Below are positions 16,369-25,045 of a DNA stretch of 56,095 bases, in pieces. How positions within the stretch are numbered: the first letter of the stretch is position 1; every line of letters starts with the position of its first letter. The DNA comes from Solirubrobacterales bacterium. Lineage in GTDB: Bacteria; Actinomycetota; Thermoleophilia; Solirubrobacterales; Solirubrobacteraceae. The position numbers were made by a program, and so were the translations under genes. Where the stretch lies: the NCBI GenBank assembly GCA_019240115.1, contig JAFAYV010000023.1, forward strand, positions 1 through 56,095, given 5' to 3'. Below the pieces are notes generated by a model, which had not been told where the DNA came from, did not search any database, and saw only the letters and a list, made by a program, of their open reading frames with translations.

Positions 16369-16947
16369 TCAGGCCGTCGGGGCCGGCCGCCGCATCCGCA
16401 ACGTGCTGAGCGCCAGCGGACGGTCGAGCACGTAGACGTAGCTCGAGCCCTCGTCGCTCGGATCGCCGCTGGCGACCGCGCCCGCCCACGTCCGGCGGTA
16501 GCCGGCGCTCTCGAGCGCCCGCCACGACGGTCGGTTGGCCTGCTGCACGGCCACGACGATCGCGACGACTTCCGGGTGGCGCAGCCAGACGCCGGACGAT
16601 CCGGCGGCGATCATCCTCGGTCCCAGGCCGCGCCCGGTCAGCTCCGGGACGCCGATCAGGTAGTCGAGGCTCGCCGCCGGCGACGGTGCCTGCGCGGGCG
16701 CCAGTGCCCGCTCGTAGTCGGGATTGTCCGAGAGCAGGTAGCGCTGGAGCATGCCGATCGGCCGCCCGTCGAGCTCGGCGATCAGCAGCTCGGTCGGATC
16801 GGCGCCCGCGATCGCCGGCGCATAGGTCGCGCGCACCGAGGTCGGGTCGCTCGCCTCGCGCCACCAGGTGCAGACGTGAGGCTCGGCGAGCCACCGTCCA
16901 AGCGTCGTGAGGTCCTCGCGGACCAGCGGTCGCAGCTGGATGCCCAT
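16369..16947 (-). CDS. GNAT acetyltransferase, AAC(6')/RimJ-like
   Basis: 192 aa. The opening IQLRPLVREDLTTLGRWLAEPHVCTWW is typical of AAC(6')-Ib-like and IucB/RimJ-like acetyltransferases. The acetyl-CoA site is LIGVPELTGRGLGPRMIAAG (about residues 96-115), matching the Q/RxxGxG/A rule, followed by a NRPSWRALESAGYRR strand-helix. It transfers acetyl from acetyl-CoA to an amine. Aminoglycoside modification is possible, but the family also acts on siderophores and proteins, so I do not claim resistance. Confidence 0.85.
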   Translation of the reverse strand: MGIQLRPLVREDLTTLGRWLAEPHVCTWWREASDPTSVRATYAPAIAGADPTELLIAELDGRPIGMLQRYLLSDNPDYERALAPAQAPSPAASLDYLIGVPELTGRGLGPRMIAAGSSGVWLRHPEVVAIVVAVQQANRPSWRALESAGYRRTWAGAVASGDPSDEGSSYVYVLDRPLALSTLRMRRPAPTA

Positions 16948-16996
16948 GGCGCCGTGATCGTGCTCCTCGGCGATCCGCCGTCGATGCCGGGGCGTG

Positions 16997-17839
16997 CTAG
17001 TCGCCTCCGGCGCGGACCTGACCGTAGTTCAGCAGTGCGGTGATCAGGACGCCGCCGGCGATGTTGCCGAGCAGCACCACCGCAAACCAGGCGAGGGCGT
17101 GGCCGACCTGGACCTCGCTGCGCAGCGTCGCGCACATCACCTCGATCGTCGTCGACACGGCATGGTCGAGCTGGAGCACCCCGAAGAGGAACACGAGCGC
17201 CCAGATGAGGGCGATCTGCCCGATGACCGCGGTGCCGGACTGGATCAGCCAGGCGACGAGGGCGATCGCCCACCCGCCGAGGACGGCGCTCCAGAAGAAC
17301 GACGCCCAGCTGCCCACGGTCGCCTTATGGCCGGCCTGCGCCACTGCGGCGGCGACGTCGGGCGCGATCGCGCTCGTCTTGGTGATCAGCAGCGCGAACA
17401 GCATCGCGCCGATCAGGTTGGCGGCGAGCACCACGATCCACAGCCGCAGCGTCGCGAGCAGATGGCGGCGCTCGTCGAGCACGAGCGTCACCGGGTACAG
17501 GGTGTTCTCGGTGAACAGCTGGGCGCGCCCGATGATGACGACGATGAAGCCGATCGGGAAGAAGATCGCCCCCACCAGCTTGGCGTCGTGATGCCCGGCG
17601 AGTGCTGTCGACGCGGCCGCCGAGGCGACCGCCCCGAAGCCCACGCAGGCACCGGCGAACAGTCCGGAGAAGATCAGCGACGGGACCGGCCGACCGAGCT
17701 CCTCGGAGGCGTCGTGCTTGACCCGCTCGTAGATGTCGGCGGCGCTGGCCCGGGCCCGCTCGTTCCCGGCTCCGTCGTCCTGCGGTCGATCGCTCGCCGC
17801 CGTCTGCGTTGTCTCCTCGTCGATCCTCACCCTCCGCAC
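16997..17839 (-). CDS. formate/nitrite transporter family channel (FocA/NirC)
   Basis: 280 aa with six membrane segments after a 35-residue acidic cytosolic N-terminus. FNT features: SLIFSGLFAGACVGFGAVASA in TM1, GFIVVIIGRAQLFTENTLYPV (TM2 to loop, the FNT signature), NLIGAMLFALL, and a GNIAGGVLITALLNYGQV last helix. It is a pentameric channel for small monovalent anions such as formate, nitrite or hydrosulfide. GTG at 17839 is used; another GTG at 17830 is possible. No formate or nitrite metabolism genes are near, so the substrate is open. Confidence 0.9.
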   Translation of the reverse strand: MRRVRIDEETTQTAASDRPQDDGAGNERARASAADIYERVKHDASEELGRPVPSLIFSGLFAGACVGFGAVASAAASTALAGHHDAKLVGAIFFPIGFIVVIIGRAQLFTENTLYPVTLVLDERRHLLATLRLWIVVLAANLIGAMLFALLITKTSAIAPDVAAAVAQAGHKATVGSWASFFWSAVLGGWAIALVAWLIQSGTAVIGQIALIWALVFLFGVLQLDHAVSTTIEVMCATLRSEVQVGHALAWFAVVLLGNIAGGVLITALLNYGQVRAGGD

Positions 17840-18003
17840 CTTCCCGTCGTGAGCCCAGCGCTAACTTTGTCCGCGGGCAGCCTCGGACCGCGATGGCCCT
17901 TGCGCCGCCTGCGCGCCGTTGACGTTCCGCGAGCCCCGGCCCGCATCCGGCCGCCCGGCCGATGACACGCACATCGGCGGCGCCGGGATCAGGCCTTCGG
18001 GCT

Positions 18004-18813
18004 CTACCGGAGCGCGGTCCCCGCGTCGCCCGCGCCGACGCCCGGAGCCCCGCAGGCGATCGACCGATCAGCGTCGGCGACCCCAGCTCGCACCGCGGCG
18101 GCGAGGTCGGTCGAGAGGCCACGCCTGGCTGGGCCGTCGATCCGCGCCGAGGTTCGCACCCGAACGTCGGCGGCGCGGCGCACCGCGACGCCATGATCGA
18201 CGAGGCGGCGCAGGAACGAGGCGTCCTCGAGATCGGGGACGTCGGGAAGGCCTCCGACGCGGCGGTAGGCGCGTGCGGTGACGCCCAACGACGCTCCGGC
18301 GAAATGATGGTGGGCGGCGCCCGGGTCATTGCGTTGGACGCGCTCGAGGCGGATCCCCGCCTGGTGGTCGCGCTGGGCGAGGACGTGCGCCGGTAGCTGG
18401 GCGGCCTCGGCGTCGTCGAGCTCGATGAGGCCCGCGACGACCTCGACGCCGCTGTCGATCTGCGCGAGCTGTCGTTCGAGCCAGTCCGGCGCCGGTCGGG
18501 TGTCGGCGTCGGTGCTGGCGATCAGGCCGGTGGGGCGGCCGGCGCGCAGCAGCTGGGCGCAGGCGGCGTCCATCCCCAGGCGGCGAGCGGGGCCGGACCC
18601 GGCTCCGGGGCCCGTCAGGCAGCGAAGGGGCAGACCGACGGCGCGGGCGGTGCGAGCGGCGACGAGGGCCGTGGCGTCGTGGCAGGCGTCGAGCACGACG
18701 ATCGTGGCGAACCTCCCGGGGCGCAGCGTCTGGGCGCCCAGCGCGAGCAGGCACGCCTCGATGTGCCGCTCCTCGTTGCGGGCCGGCACGACGACGACGG
18801 CGGCTAGCGACAC
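18004..18813 (-). CDS. family 2 glycosyltransferase, last gene of the NodB-AcDH-NodS-GT2 operon
   Basis: 269 aa. GT-A fold of GT2: AAVVVVPARNEERHIEACLLAL (residues 4-25), the nucleotide-binding IVVLDACHDAT, and a DTD-like metal site ASTDADTRPAPDWLERQL (about 99-116). An acceptor-side block PDLEDASFLRRLVDHG follows. It overlaps the methyltransferase gene by 10 nt. It should transfer a sugar from a nucleotide sugar to an unknown acceptor in the cytosol; there are no membrane helices for a processive synthase. Confidence 0.87.
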   Translation of the reverse strand: MSLAAVVVVPARNEERHIEACLLALGAQTLRPGRFATIVVLDACHDATALVAARTARAVGLPLRCLTGPGAGSGPARRLGMDAACAQLLRAGRPTGLIASTDADTRPAPDWLERQLAQIDSGVEVVAGLIELDDAEAAQLPAHVLAQRDHQAGIRLERVQRNDPGAAHHHFAGASLGVTARAYRRVGGLPDVPDLEDASFLRRLVDHGVAVRRAADVRVRTSARIDGPARRGLSTDLAAAVRAGVADADRSIACGAPGVGAGDAGTALR

Positions 18814-19400
18814 GGCTCTCCGCGTCGCTCGAAGACGTCGAGCAGGTAGTCATCGGTGTGCTGCATGGCCACCGGCGCCAGCCATGGGGTGTCGTGCAGC
18901 CGGGCGTGGACCTCGGCGGCGGTGAAGGGTCGCTCGGGTCCCGCGGGACGCCAGTGCACGGCCACGAGCCGGCCCTGCGGGCCCAGGCATCGGCCGAGTC
19001 GGTCCAGCGTGTCGCTCAGGTCTACCGGGGCCAGGTAGTAGAGGATCTCGGAGGCGACGACGAGCTCGAAGCTCTGGAGCGGGATGGCGTCGGGGATCAC
19101 GCCGAGCAGGCTCGTGACGTGCGGGAGCCCGAGCAGCCGCCGGCGGGCGTCGGCCACGGCGGTCGGCGACGCGTCGACGGTGATCAGGGACCGACACGCG
19201 GGCGCGAGCCGGGCGGTGAAGGCGCCGATCGACGCTCCGAGCTCGAGTGCCGTCGTGAACGGCGCGGCGCGGCCCCGCGTGCACGCCGCGAGCGTCGCCT
19301 GGTACTTGTCTCGTTCGTAATCGCTGGTCAGATACGACCAGGGGTCGGGATCGGCCTGGTACAGGGCCTCGAAGTCGGCGTTGCTCATATGCTGGGCCAT
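18804..19400 (-). CDS. SAM-dependent methyltransferase, NodS-like
   Basis: 198 aa from the ATG at 19400 (a second ATG is at 19388). The start FEALYQADPDPWSYLTSDYERDKY matches NodS-type N-methyltransferases. The SAM site is ALELGASIGAFTARLAPACR (motif I), then LITVDASPTAV and FELVVASEILYYLAP. NodS methylates the free amine of de-acetylated chito-oligosaccharide in rhizobial Nod factor. Here the gene lies 1 nt after a dehydrogenase gene and overlaps a GT2 gene, in an operon that also has a NodB-like deacetylase. N-methylation of an amino sugar is inferred, not shown. Confidence 0.86.
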   Translation of the reverse strand: MAQHMSNADFEALYQADPDPWSYLTSDYERDKYQATLAACTRGRAAPFTTALELGASIGAFTARLAPACRSLITVDASPTAVADARRRLLGLPHVTSLLGVIPDAIPLQSFELVVASEILYYLAPVDLSDTLDRLGRCLGPQGRLVAVHWRPAGPERPFTAAEVHARLHDTPWLAPVAMQHTDDYLLDVFERRGEPCR

Positions 19401-19401
19401 C

Positions 19402-20511
19402 TCAGGTGCGTTCGAGAGCGGCCTCGCCCGCTCGCGCGAGCAGAGGCTCGAGCCGGTGCTGGAGCATGAAGAGCTCGAGGTCGCGCCGAGCGCGGTCGAG
19501 GTCTTCCGCCAGCGCGAACGGCCGCGAGCCACAGGCGCGCGCGGCCTCGTCGAGCAGCGCTCGGCACGCGTCGGCGATCGCGGTTCGCGCGAACAGGGCG
19601 GTCTCGGCGAGGTGCGCCTCCGCGCGATCCATGGCCCGCGCACCGGCGGCGAGCCACACGTCGATCGTCCGCTGCGCCGCGAGGATGCGCCCGGCGGCGA
19701 GCGCCTCGAGCTCGCCGCGCCGCGGACGCGCACGCAGCGCGTCGAGCGCGGCCTCGACGGCGGTGTCGGCCATGCCGGCCCAGCTCGCGGCGGTCCGCAG
19801 GGCGTCGCGGCCGAACCACGGCTGTTCGGCGATCGCGCCGGGCTCGCCGATCATGGCGATGACCGGGGCGTCGCGGAAGACGACGCGATGGGAGACCGAG
19901 GCGCGGAGGCCGTGGGCCCGGTACCAGGTCTCGTCGATGAGCACGTGCCGGGCGTCGAGCGCGTCGACCCACACCATCACCGGCGGACCCGCGTCGGGGT
20001 CCGGGCTGGGGCGAGCGAGCACGAGCGCCCGGTTACAGCCTCCGGCTCCCGAGCAGAACGTCTTGACGCCGCGCAGGACCTGACGGCGACCGGAGCCGAC
20101 GACGGCCGCGGGTGGACCCTCGCCGGGGACGGGATCCCCGCCCCACACGCCGGCCAGCAGCGTGCCGGCGATCGCCGCCTGGCGCTCGCGCTCGCGCACG
20201 TCGGCGGGCGCGTGGACGGCGAGCCGCTCGATCGCGTTGAGGTGTCCGTCGAAGATCCGCCCCACCGAACCGTCGGCGGCAGCGACGCGCCGGACGAGCG
20301 CAAGCTCGTCCGCGGCCGGGGGACGCTGCCGTCCGACGGTGGCGTTCCAGCGCAGAGCCCCGCCGGCGCGCAGGGTGCAGAACGCGTCGCGCGGGAACCG
20401 CGGGTGCAGCTGGGCGTCGCGGGCCGCCGCGCCGGCCGCGATCGCGGCGACCGCGCTCTCGAGCGTCGTGGCGCCGGGCGGGGTGGCTCCGGGGACCGCG
20501 GCGGCCGTCAC
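19402..20511 (-). CDS. acyl-CoA dehydrogenase-fold protein
   Basis: 369 aa. The fold is visible in the N-terminal helices (DELALVRRVAAADGSVGRIFDGHLNAI), the middle beta domain (LRGVKTFCSGAGGCNRALVLA, ISxTxxxR-like ETWYRAHGLRASVSHRV) and a C-terminal helical domain (FGRDALRTAASWAGMADTAVEAAL, FARTAIADACRALLDEAARACGSRPF). Family members desaturate or hydroxylate acyl groups with FAD or FMN. Overlaps the deacetylase gene by 4 nt (ATGA) and sits 1 nt before the methyltransferase. It lacks an obvious catalytic Glu of classical enzymes, so it may act on an unusual substrate. Confidence 0.8.
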   Translation of the reverse strand: MTAAAVPGATPPGATTLESAVAAIAAGAAARDAQLHPRFPRDAFCTLRAGGALRWNATVGRQRPPAADELALVRRVAAADGSVGRIFDGHLNAIERLAVHAPADVRERERQAAIAGTLLAGVWGGDPVPGEGPPAAVVGSGRRQVLRGVKTFCSGAGGCNRALVLARPSPDPDAGPPVMVWVDALDARHVLIDETWYRAHGLRASVSHRVVFRDAPVIAMIGEPGAIAEQPWFGRDALRTAASWAGMADTAVEAALDALRARPRRGELEALAAGRILAAQRTIDVWLAAGARAMDRAEAHLAETALFARTAIADACRALLDEAARACGSRPFALAEDLDRARRDLELFMLQHRLEPLLARAGEAALERT

Positions 20512-21128
20512 TCAAGCGCCCCCAATCGCAGTCCGTGGCGCTCCGCATGATCGATGACCCGCCCGGTGAAGCCGAGCGTCTGCTCGGCGTCGTCGCGTCG
20601 GGCGCCGGGGCCGATCCCGTCGTGGGCGAGGACGATGGCGCCCGCCCGCAGCCCCGCGCGGGTGGCCGCGAACATCGCGTCGGCGCTGTCGCCGCGCCAG
20701 TCGTGGGTGTCCACCGTCCAGCCCACCAGCGCGAGTCGATGCTCATCGGCGAGCGCCGCGGTCCACGGCGCCCGATCGCCCCACGGCGTGCGCCACAGCC
20801 GGGGCCGGAGCCCGAGCGCCGCGAGGGCGTCGAGCGCTCGCGCGGTGTCCGAGCGCACCCACGCCACGTCGCGATCACGGTGGCGCACATGCTCGAGGCA
20901 GTGCAGGCCGACGGCGTGTCCCTCGTCGGTCATCCGCGCCATCAGCTCCGGGCTGGCGGCCGCACGGTCGGCCATCACGAAGAAGGTCGCGCGCGCGCCG
21001 GCGCCCGCCAGGATGTCGAGCAGCCGCGGCGTCGTCCGGCGATCGGGACCGTCGTCAAAGGTCAGCGCGAGGGTGGGCACGTCGGAGACGGCGCGGTGTG
21101 GGCATCGACCGCGCGCTACCCAGCTCAT
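20508..21128 (-). CDS. polysaccharide deacetylase, NodB-like (CE4)
   Basis: 206 aa. CE4 motif 1 TLALTFDDGPDRRTTPRLLDIL (catalytic Asp, metal Asp at residues about 25-27) and motif 2 HAVGLHCLEHVRHRD (metal histidines in HxxxH-like spacing) are present, then RLWRTPWGDRAPW (motif 3) and LVGWTVDTHDWRGDSADAM (motif 4), and AIVLAHDGIGPG with the late histidine (motif 5). These enzymes remove N-acetyl from sugars. No signal peptide is obvious, so it may act in the cytosol like NodB. It starts 36 nt after the LCP gene on the same strand. Confidence 0.88.
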   Translation of the reverse strand: MSWVARGRCPHRAVSDVPTLALTFDDGPDRRTTPRLLDILAGAGARATFFVMADRAAASPELMARMTDEGHAVGLHCLEHVRHRDRDVAWVRSDTARALDALAALGLRPRLWRTPWGDRAPWTAALADEHRLALVGWTVDTHDWRGDSADAMFAATRAGLRAGAIVLAHDGIGPGARRDDAEQTLGFTGRVIDHAERHGLRLGALE

Positions 21129-21164
21129 GACCGGTGAACCAACGCCGCGGGCGAGCCGGTCGCC

Positions 21165-23003
21165 TCATTGCCGCGTGGGGCGTCCCGTAGTGACCGACGC
21201 TGCCATCGCGGCGCGGACGTCCGCCTGGCGAGCCAGGTTCGCCTCAAGCTGCCTGCCGACCTGCCGCGCCAGCCGCCGCTGTCTGAAGAGCACGAGCCCC
21301 AGCAGCGGAAAGGCAACCAGTGTCGCAAGTCCCGCGACCACGCCGATCGTCTGCACGGGCGAAGCGTGGACCGTTGAGGTCGTCCGAGCCGGCGCCGAAA
21401 TGGCGTTGAGAATCACGCGCTTTGCAGCACCGGCTCCCCGACCGCCGGCGACGGCGCCGATCGGCACCGTCTGCTCGGCGATCGCGAGCAGTTCGCCGTG
21501 GCCAACCCCGTTCGTCAGCGTGTTGTGTACCCAGTACACGGCGCCGTGCTCGCGCCAGGCCACCATCTGCAGCTGAGCTCCGTCGTAGTAGAGGGCATAG
21601 GTGCGCTGGCCGACCCGAAGGATCTGATTTGGGTTTGTAAACAGCGGCGCGTCGGTCCACGTCGTTCCCTGCACGTCGTAGAACTGGCCAAGCTGCCCGT
21701 TGGAGAACACCTCGACGTAGGCGGGATAAGCCTTCCCGCCCGGGCCCTGGATGAGATAGTCGCGAATGCACGCCTGCACCTGCGTGGTGCAGCGCGCTGA
21801 GACCGCGAACATGCCGCTGCCCGCCAGGCTCTGCACCTTTGGAAACTCGGCCACGAACGGGATCCTTCTGGTCGCCGCCTTCTCGGCGGCAACGTTTGCT
21901 CCCAGCGTCGGCGTCAGCGGTAGGTGCGCGAGCGTGAGACGGCGCGCGACCCTTCGCGCAACGGCCGCCGTCTGCCTCGTGGGCGGCGGCTTGCCGCCGA
22001 CCAGGAAGTCGTGCACGCTCTGTTGGATCTGAGCGGGACTGGCGGTCAGGTCGCCGTTCGGGAGGGGGCTGGCGAGGAACGGCACCTGGCGCACGTGCAG
22101 CCCGGCGGCCGTGATGAGCAGATCGGCCAGGTGCAGGATCTCGGTCGAGCTGTCCAGCCCCGGATCGGTCTGCACGGTCTGGCCGAAGATCCTCTCGAAC
22201 CTGCCGACGTTGCCGGAGAGCTCGGGACCGTACTGCTTCTTGACGTCCAGGAGGAAGGCCTGGTCGCGCGCGTCGCGGATCTGCGAGGTATCGGTATGGC
22301 GGTAGGAGACGAACTGCTCGGCCTGGCTCCCGCCCAGGCATTGATACCCAGGCTGCAGGTCGACGTTCTGATACTGGGCACCGCCGGCGGCGTTGTTGTG
22401 GTAGTAGCGCTCATCGACCGTCGAATAGACGCAGCCCAACTCGTCGATCGCCTTCTCAAAGCGGCCGAACGTGGCCACGACCACGTGGTTGATCGATACC
22501 CCGGTGACCTGCTTGATCGTCTGCAGCAGATATGTGAGCCCCCCCGTGTACGCCGCGTTCAGTCGCGTCGGGCCGACGACCCCGCTCGGGGTCTGGATCG
22601 GGACCCACAACTCGCGCGGAATCGACATCATCGAGATCCACGGCTTGCTCGGGTCGATGCGCACGAGCAGCATCTCGTTGGCGAGATGGGGCACCGCATG
22701 CGCGTAGTACCGGGTGGCCGGGCGCCAGTCGTCGCCGACGAGCAGCAGCGTCTCCGGGCTTCCGTAGGAGTCCGGGGCGAGCGCCCGGCGATCGATCTTC
22801 AGCGGCTGGCCCGCCCGCAGGTCATGCGCCACGGTGTGAACCTGCTCCAGGATGAACACCGCCGTCGCCCCGCCACTTGCGAGCACCACGATCAGGCAGC
22901 CCAGCAGCAGCCGCCAGACGATCCGGCGCCGCGGCGGCTTGCCCTCTGGGTCAGCGGACGGCGGATCTGACGGGCGCGTTGGCGGCGGCGCGGCGACGCT
23001 CAC
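21165..23003 (-). CDS. LytR-CpsA-Psr (LCP) ligase with long C-terminal region
   Basis: 612 aa from GTG 23003. A proline-rich cytosolic head is followed by TM IVWRLLLGCLIVVLASGG (about 28-45). The LCP domain (about 75-280) has TLLLVGDDW, LLVRIDPSKPWISMMSIPREL, TRLNAAYTGG, NHVVVATFGRFEKAIDELG and SYRHTDTSQIRDARDQAFLL with the conserved arginines. The C-terminal 300 residues add a secreted beta-rich domain and a second TM near the end (QTIGVVAGLATLVAFPLLGL), unusual for LCPs. The family transfers glycopolymers from lipid carriers to peptidoglycan. It is 36 nt upstream of the deacetylase operon. Confidence 0.88.
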   Translation of the reverse strand: MSVAAPPPTRPSDPPSADPEGKPPRRRIVWRLLLGCLIVVLASGGATAVFILEQVHTVAHDLRAGQPLKIDRRALAPDSYGSPETLLLVGDDWRPATRYYAHAVPHLANEMLLVRIDPSKPWISMMSIPRELWVPIQTPSGVVGPTRLNAAYTGGLTYLLQTIKQVTGVSINHVVVATFGRFEKAIDELGCVYSTVDERYYHNNAAGGAQYQNVDLQPGYQCLGGSQAEQFVSYRHTDTSQIRDARDQAFLLDVKKQYGPELSGNVGRFERIFGQTVQTDPGLDSSTEILHLADLLITAAGLHVRQVPFLASPLPNGDLTASPAQIQQSVHDFLVGGKPPPTRQTAAVARRVARRLTLAHLPLTPTLGANVAAEKAATRRIPFVAEFPKVQSLAGSGMFAVSARCTTQVQACIRDYLIQGPGGKAYPAYVEVFSNGQLGQFYDVQGTTWTDAPLFTNPNQILRVGQRTYALYYDGAQLQMVAWREHGAVYWVHNTLTNGVGHGELLAIAEQTVPIGAVAGGRGAGAAKRVILNAISAPARTTSTVHASPVQTIGVVAGLATLVAFPLLGLVLFRQRRLARQVGRQLEANLARQADVRAAMAASVTTGRPTRQ

Positions 23004-23205
23004 GTTGCACGCCCTTGGCAACCGGGTCCGGACATCATCGCGATGCGTAAGCCTACGCAAGCCCCGGGACGCGACGCTTGGGGCGCGTCCCACGGGCCGG
23101 CAGGATCCCAGGCACGTGGCTTGCCAGGCGCCGAGCGCGCCACCTCGCGAGGGCCGTGGGCGACATAAGATCCGTTATCGAGCGTGAACGGGCGGCGCCG
23201 CGGAC

Positions 23206-24282
23206 TCAGAAACTGTGGCGCGACAACCGGAGTCCGCCGTAGTGGCGCTCGGCGCTCATGGCCCTCAGCGCCGGGACCATCTCGCTGGTGACGAGGCCCC
23301 GCTCGGCGGTCAGCTCGTCGATGATCTGAAACGAGCCGGCCACGCGCTCGGGGGTGTCGACGGTGATCGTCACCACCGGAGCGTGACGGCGCAGCTGGAA
23401 GAACCGGTCGCCGTGCGGAGCGTGATCGCCGTGGAATCCCCACACGCCGCGCACGCTCGTGGCGCCGGCGGCGTCGGTGCGCCGCAGCCGGCGGATGATC
23501 TCCACGTGCAGCGGGCGTCCCTCGTAGCTCGCGGCCTGCGAGCTGAAGACCGTCAGCTTCTGCCAGATCGCGAGGCCGTGCTCGTCGGTGGCCGGCAGCT
23601 CGTGCGGACGGGCCAACAGCTGCCCGTCGCGCTTGCAGACGCGGACGCGCTCGACGGTGACGAGGGGATCGTCGAGCATGCGCCCGAGCTCGGGGAGGAT
23701 CTCGGCGATCCGTGCTCCGGCTCCCACGGCCATGACCATCATCGGGACGTCGGCATTGGCGGCGAAGAACGCCGCGCGCGTGCGTCGGCCACGGTGGGTG
23801 CCGTCGACGCCGAGGAACACCGTGGCTCCCGCGATCCCGCTGCGGTGGAGCAGGTCGCAGACCGCCGCGAACGCGGGCGTGCCGTCCACGCGCTCCCGGC
23901 GTCCGACGTAGGCGGTCAGCTTGGTCGCCTCGTGGGACGCCTCGGGGAGCTGCACCCGGGCGATGTCGCCGGAGAGCAGGCGAGCCCGCTCGAGGGTGAT
24001 CAGCCCGCGCTGCTTGACCTGCAGGACGAGCTCGAGCAGCGACTCGATCCGCTCGCGGCGGTCCACGGCGATCGAGACCACCGGCAGGTCCTCCGACAGG
24101 GACAGCAGACGGTCGGTGTGCAGATGGTGCAGGCGCCCGAACCCCTCGACGCCGCGCAGCAGGATGCTCGTCTGCAGACGGTTGCCGCCGAAGAGATCGA
24201 GCAGCTGGTCGCCGAGCAGGCGACCCTCGGAGCGATCGCGCTCGCCGAAGTAGGTGGTCAGCTTCAGGCAGTCGTCGTTCAT
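23206..24282 (-). CDS. triple DUF190 (PII-like) protein
   Basis: 358 aa from ATG 24282. Three DUF190 modules in tandem, each starting with a KLTxYxGxRxR-type strand: residues about 5-105 (CLKLTTYFGERDRSEG), 118-222 (ATKLTAYVGRRERVDG) and 240-345 (QKLTVFSSQAASYEG). Each contains a GxxGATVxxGVxGxG-like helix start and an LPVVSIAVDRRERIESLL-like PII strand. DUF190 proteins resemble the PII signal-transduction fold and often neighbour crcB. Three copies in one chain would give a built-in pseudo-trimer. It overlaps the second crcB by 4 nt and belongs to the fluoride operon. Confidence 0.9.
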   Translation of the reverse strand: MNDDCLKLTTYFGERDRSEGRLLGDQLLDLFGGNRLQTSILLRGVEGFGRLHHLHTDRLLSLSEDLPVVSIAVDRRERIESLLELVLQVKQRGLITLERARLLSGDIARVQLPEASHEATKLTAYVGRRERVDGTPAFAAVCDLLHRSGIAGATVFLGVDGTHRGRRTRAAFFAANADVPMMVMAVGAGARIAEILPELGRMLDDPLVTVERVRVCKRDGQLLARPHELPATDEHGLAIWQKLTVFSSQAASYEGRPLHVEIIRRLRRTDAAGATSVRGVWGFHGDHAPHGDRFFQLRRHAPVVTITVDTPERVAGSFQIIDELTAERGLVTSEMVPALRAMSAERHYGGLRLSRHSF

Positions 24283-24644
24283 GCCGCCCTCCCGATGGCG
24301 CGTCCGAGGGTGGCGGCGAGCACGCCGGCGACGATGCTGACCGCGAGGTTGACGAGCGCGCCGCGGGTGTCGGCCTCCTCGGCGAGCCGCTCGGTCTCGA
24401 GCATCCAGGTGGAGAAGGTCGTGTAGGACCCCAGGGTCGCGGTGCCGGCGAGCAGGAGCGCGTTGCCGGTCAGCCCGAGCCCGTTCAGCAGACCGAGCAG
24501 GAACGCGCCGCTGAGGTTGATCACCAGCGTTCCCCAGGGAAACGCACGCCCGGCGCGCTGGGAGATCGCGCCGTCGATGAGGAAGCGGCCGACCGCGCCG
24601 ACGCCGCCGAGCCCCGCGATCGCCGCCCACACCCCGGGGCTCAC
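24279..24644 (-). CDS. crcB: CrcB/Fluc fluoride channel subunit (second of pair)
   Basis: 121 aa, GTG at 24644, overlapping the first crcB by 4 nt. Four membrane segments. Signature GxxGAxxRF appears as GLGGVGAVGRFLIDG; GTLVINLSGAFLLGLLNG contains the conserved NxxG of the fluoride pore; GSYTTFSTWMLETE carries the phenylalanine/threonine ion-path motif. Fluc channels are dual-topology dimers; two genes in tandem usually make an antiparallel heterodimer. It exports fluoride. Confidence 0.93.
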   Translation of the reverse strand: MSPGVWAAIAGLGGVGAVGRFLIDGAISQRAGRAFPWGTLVINLSGAFLLGLLNGLGLTGNALLLAGTATLGSYTTFSTWMLETERLAEEADTRGALVNLAVSIVAGVLAATLGRAIGRAA

Positions 24645-25039
24645 GCCAGCTGCCGGGGCCGGCGCACGATCGCGGTGGTCAACCAGATGGCACCGTAGCC
24701 GGCGGTGATGCTGGCCGCCGCGTAGCCGAGCGCGAGCCCATCCCGTCCGGCGTCGAGCATCCGCAGAACCTCGACCTGCATCGTCGAGAACGTCGTATAG
24801 GCGCCGCAGAAGCCGGTGCCGATGAACGGCCGGCGATACGTCGACTGCGGCAGGCGCTCCTGGAGGCGCGTGGCGGCGTAGGCGAGCACGGCCGATCCGC
24901 TGATGTTGACGACGAACGTCGCCCAGGGCCAAGCGGGTGCGGCGGCGGTGAAACGCTCGCTGACCCAGATGCGCAGCAGCGCCCCGATCATTCCGCCGGC
25001 GAAGATCGCCGCCAGCTCTCGTCGGTCCAGCCGGGCCAT
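24641..25039 (-). CDS. crcB: CrcB/Fluc fluoride channel subunit (first of pair)
   Basis: 132 aa, ATG at 25039. Seen: GGMIGALLRIWVSERF (N-terminal GxxGAxxR motif), WATFVVNISGSAVLAYAATRL (pore asparagine) and GFCGAYTTFSTMQVEVLRML (channel phenylalanines). Four membrane segments. The leader contains a fluoride riboswitch, and a 12-codon ORF ends 6 nt before this ATG. The ATG itself has no good SD, so translation is probably coupled to that leader ORF. Confidence 0.94.
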   Translation of the reverse strand: MARLDRRELAAIFAGGMIGALLRIWVSERFTAAAPAWPWATFVVNISGSAVLAYAATRLQERLPQSTYRRPFIGTGFCGAYTTFSTMQVEVLRMLDAGRDGLALGYAAASITAGYGAIWLTTAIVRRPRQLA

Positions 25040-25045
25040 GCTCGA

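Noticed and set aside
16369-16947. Aminoglycoside-resistance gene
   Set aside because: The GNAT resembles AAC(6') enzymes, but the same subfamily acts on siderophores and proteins, and no resistance context or mobile element is present.
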